DNA of 64,000 nt from assembly GCA_047495785.1 (NCBI GenBank), contig JBLDXI010000029.1:2852001-2916000 (forward strand). The letters run 5' to 3'. This stretch comes from Lepidodermella squamata. Its lineage: Eukaryota; Gastrotricha. This document shows positions 20,401 through 32,400 of the stretch, in pieces. Position 1 is the first letter of the stretch. Each line of letters opens with the position of its first letter. The notes beneath the pieces are model-generated. The model saw only the letters and a program-made list of their open reading frames with translations. It was not told where the DNA came from and searched no databases. Both the position numbers and the translations under genes were made by a program.

Positions 20401-23400
20401 TTGAAATAGATTCAATTCGGCGAAATCGAACAATTGTATTACAAATTACAAGGGAATCAAAATTGGGCTAAACTTTGAATTATTGATCCGCCTTAAAATT
20501 CGATTTAATTTTTCTGCTAATCTTGAGATTAATAGAAAAATTCAGATTTGGAGCCAAGTTTTTTAATTTAGTTTCTCCACTAAAATGTGAAAGTTTTCTC
20601 AAAAATGGTGTATTATCTTAGGCCTCAAGGTATTATATCTGGAGAAATTGCAGTGGACTTGGGGATAGTCGATTTTTTATAGAGATGCCGGTGAGTTAAT
20701 GTTTTTTCGTCAGCTAATTCCATGTTTTATCAGCTAATTCCAGTTTTCGTCAGAAATACCATTTTCTGTCAGAAATGACACTTTTTTACAGCTAATTAAA
20801 TATTCAATTACTGATTTAATTACTATTAAATTCTATACTGAAAATTCTATACTGAAATTACGCCAGAAAAAATGAGGTTAATCATGGTTTAAATGCAAGC
20901 TTTTCGTCTCTTTCAGATCTCTATCAGATGAATTTAGTTTCTCCACTAAAATGTGAAAGTTTTCTCAAAAATGGTGTATTATCTTAGGCCTCAAGGTATT
21001 ATATCTGGAGAAATTGCAGTGGACTTGGGGATAGTCGATTTTTTATAGAGATGCCGGTGAGTTAATGTTTTTTCGTCAGCTAATTCCATGTTTTATCAGC
21101 TAATTCCAGTTTTCGTCAGAAATACCATTTTCTGTCAGAAATGACACTTTTTTACAGCTAATTAAATATTCAATTACTGATTTAATTACTATTACAATTA
21201 AAACTACATAGTGTTCCCAATTTCACGTAAATAGCGCGGAAATTTTTTAAATATTGCTGGTGCTATGTTTTCGATCATAAATCCCTAGCTAAACCTGAGC
21301 GGAATCCATTTCGACTTTTTGTTCGCAAAGGTGCGCCCCCAGTTCAATAATCCCGATAGATTTCAGGGCTCGGCAGCCAAGTTTATGCGGTTCTGACGCG
21401 TCAAAAACGCAAAAACAGCGTTGTCAGACTTATTCGCGAGATTTTACCGTAAACTGTCCATACCCATTCAGTGCATTTTTCGAAGTTAATTCCTGGCGAG
21501 ACAGTCACGTCTTCAGTTGTAAACATCAAGGTGTCCCATCCATATTTTGGTTGATTTCTTTAACGATTCTTTACTATACTGGTTATAGTACTGGTTTTTA
21601 CCGTACTTCTGGTTTTTACCTTAGTGCCACGGAAAAACTATGGTAGCAATCCTATATAGGTATTTTCTACCTGTAAACGCGTAAGGTCAACATGTGCTAC
21701 TAAGACGTCGTGCGATCAAAATCCGAAACCATAGAGCCAATAATTTTGGAAATAGGTTTCAACATTTTCCTACGTTATTTTTCGTGAAACTGGGCGGGAA
21801 ATAGAGTTACTGAGCACTTCTAAATATAAATATAAATTAAATATTAAATTAGCTGTAAAAAAGTGTCATTTCTGACAGAAAATGGTATTTCTGACGAAAA
21901 CTGGAATTAGCTGACAAAACATGGAAATAGCTGACGAAAAAATATACACCCATGCCGGTGCTATCGATCGACTGCAAAAATCGACGAAAATCCTGAAAAA
22001 TCTTGGAATAAGTTTTCAATTCCAATTTTTGTAGTAAATTTCCATTTTCGTTTGGTGGACTCAGGACGCAATTTAGTACAGCGTGTACCAGAAGTAGCGT
22101 AACTTTTTTTATTTGGCAACTTTTTCACAAAATTCAACTAATTTAACAATTAAATCTACCGAGAGTGTATTCCATCTTTTGTCCGCGATTTAACCAAAGA
22201 AATAAAAAAATTACCGGAGAAAACCCGGAAAATCCCGATGTTAACTGGCTCGGTAATTTTCGGTATTTCACCCGGCTGGACTAAATTTCTCCGGACTTTG
22301 TTAATCCCATTAACAAGTGACATTCTTGATTATAATTTTCGTGGTTTTTTGAATTTTTCTAAAAATTTGCTGGCCATGAATGTGGCTTTGTCTCTCATTT
22401 TAGAGTTTTTGAGCTCTTTTCTGTGTATTTTGCTTGGCTTGCGTTACTTATGGGACATGATGTAGGAACGTCTGATTATTGAAATGGAGAAATTATCCCG
22501 AAAAATATTTTTTAAATTCTGAGTTTAAAATTTATTAAAGGGATAGCGGCCCCTTTTGTGCTGGTTTAAAATTTCGCAAATATTCCTCTTATTCGTGCTG
22601 ATGAATTGTCTACAATTTCTGCCAAGTTAATAGCTTCTTTAAGTCCCCCTTGAATCAGGGAAAATTAATTAGAGTAGAAAATCGGGTCTTACCAAATTTC
22701 GGAATTTTTAATCCTAAAATCGGAGCTCTCTTTTATTCAAAATGAACCATCTTCAAATTCAGCGTAAAATTCTGTATGAAAGACGCATTCTTCACTTTAG
22801 AATTCATACATTACCTTAAAATTCGTAAAAAGTAAAAATATTCGAAAAGCGACCTTAGGCTTGATGCAAAATTGGCTTGGCAGCATGCTAATTTGGTTCC
22901 GCTAAAATATATTCTGTAGAAAATTTAGTATAAAAAACTGCGATTTCGAAATTGAAATTACGCCAGAAAAAATGAGGTTAATCATGGTTTAAATGCAAGC
23001 TTTTCGTCTCTTTCAGATCTCTATCAGATGAATTGGCTAAAACAGCCGTTGCGCCAACGTCGAGCTGCGACGATTGCGACATGGGTCTTCCGCGGTCGGC
23101 TTCTTCGCCCGCCGCCGCCTCTACCTCGAATTCGGCTCTCGTTGTTGCTCAACTTTTCGACCAGAACAAAGACGCCATGCTGACTGCGATGGCTTCAGAA
23201 CTGGCGAAATTCTCAAAACAGCTCACTGTCCGCGATAAAGCCATCTTAGGCCTGACGAAAATGCTTCAAAAACAAAATCAACAAGTGAGTCATTCCTCAT
23301 TAATTTGAAAAAATACAAATTCAGCGAGTAAAATTTAAAAAAAAACTAATTTTTTTGAAATTTTGAAATTTAAATTTTTTCTAATAATTTTGTCAAAAAT

Positions 23401-26400
23401 TGAATATTCATTTGATTTTATGAATTAATTTTTCTTGAAATTGAAAATAAAATTGAGAAAAAAATTAAAATTTTAATTAAAATTTGAAAAAATTCGCTCC
23501 TGGGTGGGCTCGAACCACCAACCTTTCGGTGTCCGCTTGAGTAGGCATTAACAGCCGAACGCGCTAACCAATTGCGCCACAGAAGCCGGTGATAATTAGA
23601 CGCGAGATAATAGCATTTGTCAATTACGCGTGTCCACGCACTAACAGCTCGCGTTACGTTTTTTTTATAACGAATTTATTAAGGTGGCCGACTATTATTA
23701 CTCACCGCTTTTCGTGTAAAATATTAAAATTGAAGAGCAGTTTTCCGTTGACACTATTACTCTTTCTGCTTATACCTAGGTTTCTGTCAAAATATAATCT
23801 AAGATTTTACTTTTTTAGCTTTGAAATTTTTGAATATACTCAAATATTCAGTTTCAAATAGGAACTCATGGTTTCCCTCGTATTTTCTCAATTTTAATTA
23901 TTCAAGCGAAAATTTAGCGCAAAATTCTCATTTTAGTTCCAAAGGAAACTTAAATTCCCGCTTATTTTCGGTTTTTTTCAATTTTTTTTATAATTTACCG
24001 GGTAAAACCCAAAAAATCCCGACGATGACTGGTTTGGTATTTTTTGGTAAAATAATCGGTTGGGCCCAGTTTTTCATTAACTATCAGCTCAATTTAATAA
24101 ATTTTCGAAATTTCCAATTAAAATTTTAATTAAATTGAACTCATTTAAACTCATATACTTCTGATTATTTGATGCCTTGAGCTTCTAAAACAGCGTAATT
24201 TCGTGTTTTATTGATCAAGGTGTCACTCTACAGTGCGGGTATTCAAAAATTTGTTGTCAAATTAACGCGATGAGTGTTACAAAGTTCACGCCATTGAGAC
24301 ATTATTTGAAATCTTCAAGTGGCTATATATTTTCTTAACGCTAGGTCACCGATGAATTCAAAGCCCTAATAGGCGACCTGAAACACAACGCCACAATTCA
24401 AACCGAGCAGCAAGAAAATGAAAAAACCGAAAATTTCACGCAATTCGACGGGCTAGAATTGACGGAATATTTCCTGAAGCTGCTAAATATCCTGCAATTA
24501 TCGGACGATGAAACAGCTCTCCGGGCGAAAATCGACGAGTTGGAAGCCGCGTTGAAGACGTGCGACCAGGCCGGCGATAACCTGGGCGTGTTGAAGCGGC
24601 GAATCGCCGTTCTCGAAGTCTCGCATCGATTTTTGAACGGCGAAATCGCGCTCGCCTGCTCGGAGCGTGATCGATTGGAGTTGGGTAACAATGCGACACC
24701 GCCGCCTGTTGCTGTTGTTTTGAGTGAAAATAAATGTGGCAATTGCGAGGCGTATCGAGAGAAATATCGGCGGTTGAAGAGGGACTTTCGTTGCGTTGTT
24801 AAAACGAACGCGGCTCAAAGCGAGCTGGCGGCCGGAAGTTTGCTTTCGATTTGCGCGCGCTGCTCCGTGTTGGATGCCGAGTTTAGGCACGCTATCGAGC
24901 ACAAAGAACGCGTTATCGAGCAACTGGTCGCTGATTTGCGCAGCGGAAATCAACGCGAGCAGCGGAAACCAGGCACCAGCAGCAACAACAACAGCCTGAG
25001 ATCTCGATCTAATGCTAGCCTAGTCGGACCTGGCCGGACTACGACGACTACGACTACATTATCTCGATCGTCCAGTGTTGTAACTATGCGGAGAGATCAG
25101 CCGGCAACTACTAGTACGGGTGACTATGAACCTATCGGCGATTTGCAAAAGGTGAGTGATCGCAGCAATTTGTTATGTTGGCCTAATTTGTTGCGGCGTG
25201 TTTTATTTCAAGTATTTGCCGAAATTGTGGAAACGCCTCGGTCGTCTTCGCTCTGTTGGCTCGTCGCTGTTCACTGAGCAGAAAATCTACGAAGCTATCA
25301 TCACTGCTAGGTTTGACATTTTCATAATTTCCACCTTAATTTTTCAATTTTTTCAAAACATCACGAAATTGAGCTTATTTTCGCTGAAATAAAGCTAAAA
25401 TATTGAAAAATACGAGGATAATTTCGGTGAAACGTCAACTCGTCCGCGACAAGTCATCCGGTGACAACTCATCCGCGACAACTCGTCCAGCGACAACTCA
25501 TCCGAAATTAAATAAATATTTAAATAATTATTTTTAGTGACAACTCATCCGGTGACAACTGGTCCGGCCCGGCCGAGTTGTCGCGGATGAGTTGACACTA
25601 AAATTAAATAATTAATTATTTTTTAATTATTTCAATTTTCGGACAACTCGTCCACGGTCAGCTCGTCCGAAATTCGAAATATATAACATGAGTTAGTAAA
25701 TTCAGGATGAGTTGTCGCGGATGACTTGTCCGTGGACGAGTTGTCCGAAAATTGAAATAATTAAAAAATAATTAATTATTTAATTTTAGTGTCAACTCAT
25801 CCGCGACAACTCGGCCGGGCCGGACCAGTTGTCACCGGATGAGTTGTCACTAAAAATAATTATTTAAATATTTATTTAATTTCGGATGAGTTGTCGCTGG
25901 ACGAGTTGTCGCGGATGAGTTGTCGCGGACGAGTTGACCGCGGATGAGTTGACGCCCCACGATAATTTCTCTTAAAAATCATTTGGGTGTATATTTTTTC
26001 GTCAGCTATTTCCATGTTTTGTCAGCTAATTCCAGTTTTCGTCAGAAATGCCATTTTCTGTCAGAAATGACACTTTTTTACAGCTAATTTAATATTTAAT
26101 TTATATTTATATTTAGAAGTGCTCAGTAACTCTATTTCATGCCCAGTTTCATGAAAAATAACGTAGGAAAATGTTGAAACCTTTTTCCAAAATTATTGGC
26201 TCTATGATTTGGGATTTTGATCGCACGACGTCTTAGTAGCACATGTTGATCTTGCGCGTTTACAGGTAGAAAATACCTATATAGGATTGCTACCGTAGTT
26301 TTTCCGTGGCACTACGGTAAAACTACTGTAACTAGTACGTTACAGAAATAAACCTTGATGGGACACCTTGATGTTTACAACTGAAGACGTGACTGTCTCG

Positions 26401-29400
26401 CCTGGAATGAACTTCGAAAAATTCACTAAAAGGGTATGGACAGTTTACGGTGAAATCTCGCGAATAAGTCTGGCCACGCTGTTTTTGCGTTTTTGACGCG
26501 TCATAACGTCATAAACTTGGCTGCCGGGCCCTGAAATCTATCGGGATTAAGGAACTGGGGGCACACTTTTGCGAAATTTTTCTCGCGAACAGAAGGTCGA
26601 AATGGGTTCCGGTCAGGTTTGGCTAGGGATTTATGATCAAAACATAGCACCAGCAATATTTAAAAAGATTTCCGCGCTATTTACGTGAAAATTGGGAACA
26701 CTATCTAGTTTTAATTGTGATAGTAATTAAATCAGTAATTAAATGTTAAATTAGCTGTAAAAAAGTGTCATTTCTGACAGAAAATGGTATTTCTGACGAA
26801 AACTGGAATTAGCTGACAAAACCTGGAATTAGCTGACGAAAAAACATTAACTCAATCATTTGCGTGAATTTTTCAGGCTCTATTTTAATTTTTTTCGAAA
26901 TTTTTCATTGGATGGCATTGATTATAATTTTTCGAGTTTCCGGCATCCCTCTTAGACAATTTGTCTTCCTCCCATTAGCCCTTTAAGCGCATTTACTTAT
27001 TTTATTAATTTTCTTGAAATTCTTGAAATTGTTGTATCGCAACCACCGAATCTACAGAATCGCTGCTAAATCCTGCAAAAAGCGATTTTGTAGATTCGGT
27101 GGTTGTGTTACAGAATTAAAATAATTTCAAGAAAATTAATATAATACAACATGCGCCTTAATTCGAATTCGATGATTCCTCCGAGTTATATTTGAATTTT
27201 TCAATTTTTTTATTTTTTTATCCACCATCATCATTTCACCGAAGAAATTTATCGGAGGAAAACCCTATGGTAGGTAATTATCGATATTTTAACTTTGATA
27301 TCGAATTTTTACTCGGATTATTTTATTTCTGTTGAAAGGTTGCATATAGCCATGGCATCCTAAATTCTTAGCTAAATTCGTCCTCCTTAAAGTTGAACGA
27401 TTTTCAATTTTGTTCCCATGTTTAGATCGAGTCGGTCTAAAGGCCCAAATTTCTTTTACATTGTAGACGTTTTTATTAGGCCGAATGATTAGGAAAATTT
27501 TTAGAAAATTATCGATCAATTTGATTTACTCGTAATTTATCTGAATCACTGAAGTATTTTAAGTTTTCATTTTTAAAGTGATCAAATTTTCGAAATTTGG
27601 TTTGGCAAAACGAAAAGTTTGTTGGCCACGGTGGAAGTTAGAAATTTTAACGAGGTGATTGGTACGATTTCGCTTTCAAAAAAAATGTGCCTGAAAAGCA
27701 TAGCAAATAGCAAACTCAATTCGCCCATAAACAAATTCTACTCGATTACTTATTCGACTTTCAGTCTCTAGCCGCATTATTCCGGCACGCTCTATCCATA
27801 GCCGTCGAACCGCCGAAAATAGCTGATATTAATAATTCAGTTAACATCAACAGCTCTCACCGCGCTGTCACTCGTTTCCACTTATCGCTTGCATTTGTCA
27901 TGAATTTGTTCTCCTTAAAATTTGACCGAAATTTTTGCGGTTGACGATGATTTTATATTCAATTTTTTAAGTCCCTAAACATTAAACTTGATTAAGAATT
28001 TTTCATATTTTTTGTATTATTATTTTCCTTGCATTATTTTCTGATAATTTCTGTATAATATTTATTTTAGACTTCAGCCGTTTAACGATCGCTTCATGAT
28101 GGCGTCGTCTGATTCGCCGAACAGCAGCGAGTCCGAGTCGTCGCTAATTGGCGACCTGAAGACGCTGCGCACGTTAGGCAGCCGGCTAACGAGCGCCATT
28201 GGCGACGCGGCCGCGCTCGAGGACAACGTGCGCGCCCTCGAACGGCGGTTCATTCGCCGAACCGGCTCTAAGACATCCCACCACCAGCACCAACACCAAC
28301 ACTCGAATAATGCAAACAACACCAGTGGTGGTGGGAGTGGGAGTAAAACAAACAGCAACGCAATTCAAGGTAGGCACTTGTGAAAAATTCCCAGCTCATT
28401 TTTATTTACCTAATTAACTTCTGGGCCATTATTATCGCTGTAATGAAAATTCTGGTATTTTAGTGGTTTTTATTGACGTTTCAAGTTTTACTGTTGAACA
28501 AGCAGAAAATTCTGAAATTCCTCTCCAACCAAGCGCTATTTTCCCTATTTTCACCACTTTGAATTTCACCACTTTTTTAACACTATATATTTCGATTTTT
28601 TTACATACAAATTTACTATTTTCATACCCGAAAAATGCTGGCGAAATGATGCTATTTTCCTATTCCAGTTTAAAATGATCCATACTTTTTTCTTGGTGCT
28701 ATCTTGACTTATTTGTTAAAAAATCATTCGAACTAATGAACTAATTTTTGAAAATTCGTGAAGCCGAAATATTCAAGAATTACTCGGATTTTCGATTATT
28801 TATTTCAAATCATTACAACTGCGAGTTCTCGAGTGATGATCGACCTCTTATTGGTTTTCTTATGGGTGATATGGATCATCTAGTTATTTTTAATTTTTGT
28901 AATGATCATGATCCGTGTAATAGGCCTAATATTTTACTCCTTCTTCTTTACCATCGACGAAGTATTTACAGTTTTTTATCGCGGTCAGAAATTATCCCAA
29001 ATACCATGTTCAAAACCGCAAAATCTTGATTAAATCATGAACAAAATTCCCTTGATATTTCTGGAATTTTTGCAAGATTTTGCTGTTCACCGATGAAAAT
29101 CTGTAAAATCTTGAATATGGAATCTGTAGAATTTCTCTATTTTTTACCAGAATATCTTGTAGTGGAACCAAATCGGCATTTTGCGGAACCTAATTTTAGG
29201 TAAGCAAAAGGTCGCTTTTTGAATATTTCTACGAAATTGAGGCAATGCATGAATTCCATAGTAAAGAATGCGTCTTATACAGAATTTTATGCTGAATTTA
29301 ATGATGATTTATTTCAAATTACGCTGATGAATCATGACAAGCTTTAAAGCCTTGAAAAGTGGCTTTAGGCCCATGGAAAATTCCGAAATTTGGTTCCGCT

Positions 29401-32400
29401 AAAAGTAAGACCCATTTTTTACTCGTTCGTGGATTTTTGTTTAAAAAATTTCTCCTACTTTCTCCTACTTTCAATCCCATATTAAATTTCACTGTGTAAA
29501 ATGTTAGCCCAGAGATCAATAGGAAGGTATTAGGACTTAGAACCATGTTTATTGTCTGCACCGGTAATTTTATATATGATATTTTCAAGTGATCGAAAGG
29601 CATAAACATCAAAATAAGGCCTATTTATTGCTAATTAAGTTAATTTTCCCCGCGCGTAAATAACCGCCCAAAATTCAATATTATATACTTATGCTGCAAA
29701 AATCGAATAAGTAGCCGCCGGTGGTGGTAATACCGGCTGTATTTTGTTTACCTACCGGTGCGTCGCAGGCGGGCCGGTCTGATCGCCGCTGCCACGCTGC
29801 CTGGCCGCAAGTAGCCGTATTATCGCCTAGATAAACACTCGCCCTGTGACACGTCAATATTTTGCATACAAAATGATCACGGCTATACCGATTTTTAAGG
29901 CGGAGTGGCATCTGTTATATATCATTGTTCGATTTTGCATTTTATAAATGACGATTATTACTATTTAAATAGCTTGTCTCCGTGTGTTGTTTGTTGTTTG
30001 CGCGTGCAAGGTAGGACTTTAACTGTACCTACTAGCCGTCCGCCTTAATATTTTATGCTTATTATTGCAAAACGATGACGCACCGCACCGCATCGCCGAA
30101 CCAGCGTGTTTGTTGTTTGATGAGCTGACTCTCCGCGGCCGGTAGCGCTTTTCTTGAGCGACCACCCACCACCCAGGTATACCTACATTATTCCTAATTT
30201 ATTCTGCCCAGTTTTCGGTCGAATATATACTAGAATAATGTCCCTGCCTCTTCTTTAAAACACCAGTTTGGCCAGAAATAATTGTTAGCGCAATTTTAAT
30301 TTGGCGAAATTCGGCTGTCTCTATTAAATTTTATTGCATTTGATCGAATTTTCAACTTTTTCAGACCAACTTTTCTACCTAGCTCAATTAAAGTTGACTG
30401 TGAAATTTTCTGTGGTCGAATGTTCCGAAAAAATGCTACTTCCTTGAATGAATTTTTCCAACAAATGTTTTGCAATTTCCCCAAAATATTTGCCCACAGC
30501 TAATGTTTTCTGCTATTGTTTTGATTTGAATTCGAATTTGGAGACATCGACTTTGGTGAAATTTTGTGGAATTTACTTTTTACTCTTGGTGCCTCTAAAT
30601 TAGGGCCCCTAGTGATTTTTTAGAAATTTTTTAACAGTTCATGTTTGAAATAAATGAAACTCACTTCTATTTAATTTGTTGGGTCATTTTTACTCGAAAA
30701 ATTGAACTTGGGGAAGTTGGTTTCTTCGATTTTTAACCTTATTTCCCTTGGTCCTAAATAAATCGTTCGCTCGCCTTATTCTCACTCTCAGATCACTTTT
30801 CGTTATTTTTACGAAATATTTTTAAATATTTGAAATCCGCTTTACCTTTATATACTCTGGTCTAAATAAAAAATAGTTGACCTTATTTCTTCATTCCTAA
30901 AATAATAGAATATTTACTTGCCAAATTTCAGGAAAACTAATAATTATTTTGTCGAATGAATTCAAAAAATTTGAAAATTTGAACAATTATTGCTTTTTAT
31001 GCCAATTTTTCGATTTTTCTACAGTTATAATTATTATCGATTTTTCGTATCGTATCGTATCGCATATTATAATATGATGATTTGTTTACCTAAGCTCTCC
31101 AGCCTGTCAAATTATTTATTCAGCAATTTTTACCCCGTCTAATTTCGCATACCTAATAATGCTATAATTTTTCCAAATTTTTTATTTCAATAGGTGGCCG
31201 AAGAGCTGAGAGCGTATCGCCATGCCGTCACTGCAATTGCAGTAGTATTAACTCATCGAATAACAACACATCACCGCTCCAAAATAATAATAATAACAAT
31301 AACAACAACAGCGCAGCGCCATCCGCCCATCATCAAAAGCAACATCCGCAGCCGCAATCAGCAACAGCAGTCAGCAGCGCGGCCGCCGATTCGCAGCAGG
31401 CGAAATTTGAAATGAGCGAGTTATTCGCTGAAATTCAAACGCTGAAAGACCAGTTGCAGCGCGCGATTCAAACCAATTCGGCGTTGAAGTCGAAACTCGA
31501 GGAGCAGGTCGCTGGGCCGAATTTAGCGTCGTCCAGCTCGGAGGCCGCGCTTTCGTCGACGGCCAGGCCGCTTCATATCGCGAGTGATTCGTCGCTGGAG
31601 CGGCAAGGCCATGCGCTGTCTAGTGGCAATAATAATGGCCGAATGGAGTTGAATTCGCCGCCTGGCTCTGACGGAGCGCCGAGCGTGGCCGAGTACAACG
31701 ATAATCTCAGCGTCAGCAAAAGCAACTCGAGAAATGCGAAATTGGGCAATGACAAACTTGGTAAGAATTTTTTGCATAATTTAGACCTTTTTTCAATTTT
31801 TTAGAAATTTCGAAAAGTTTGAAAATTGTAAGAATTAGGCCGTTCTCGATTTCAATTCGTGTATGCATTACTTATTAGAGGCTATTCAGTCATGAAAAAA
31901 CCGGAAATGAGTGGAATGATGCGTAAATATTTGTGTATTTGAGTGGAAAAAATAGCTCACTTACATGTATTTTTGTAATGTTTTTAGAGCTATTTTGCCA
32001 AATATACCTCATTTTCTGTAAGCCCAACGTTTTTTTCTGGAAACAGGCCATCATTTTGGCTCCAAATCATTGTACCTCGTTATGACAAAATGGTACAAAA
32101 TTGAGATTTCCGTCATCAATAATTTTCCGAATTCTTAATTCTTCAATTTTCTAGTTCATGAGTAAATTCCTATTGAATCAGAATTTCAGGCAAATTTTGG
32201 AGAATTTTACTTACCATTTATTGGACATTTTTAGGATCATTTTAGGATTTTAGAATCATTTGAGGATTTTAGGATCATTTGTTATTCTTCAACGATCTGT
32301 TAAATTCATGGTATTTTTAATTTTGTTCTTCCATTAAAATAACTCATGAATTTTTTAAAATCTAAAACATTTTCAATACCAGAAAATTCTCTCTAAAATC

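Noticed and set aside
28748-29029. 93-codon + strand ORF inside an intron of the coiled-coil gene
   Set aside because: AT-rich, without recognisable motif, and next to a degenerate repeat; chance frame is more likely.
31194-31415. Open frame on + strand with an early Met in the exon beginning at 31194
   Set aside because: The splice phase from the previous exon (ending 28369) puts this exon in another frame, which is open through 31760 and encodes the coiled-coil signature.
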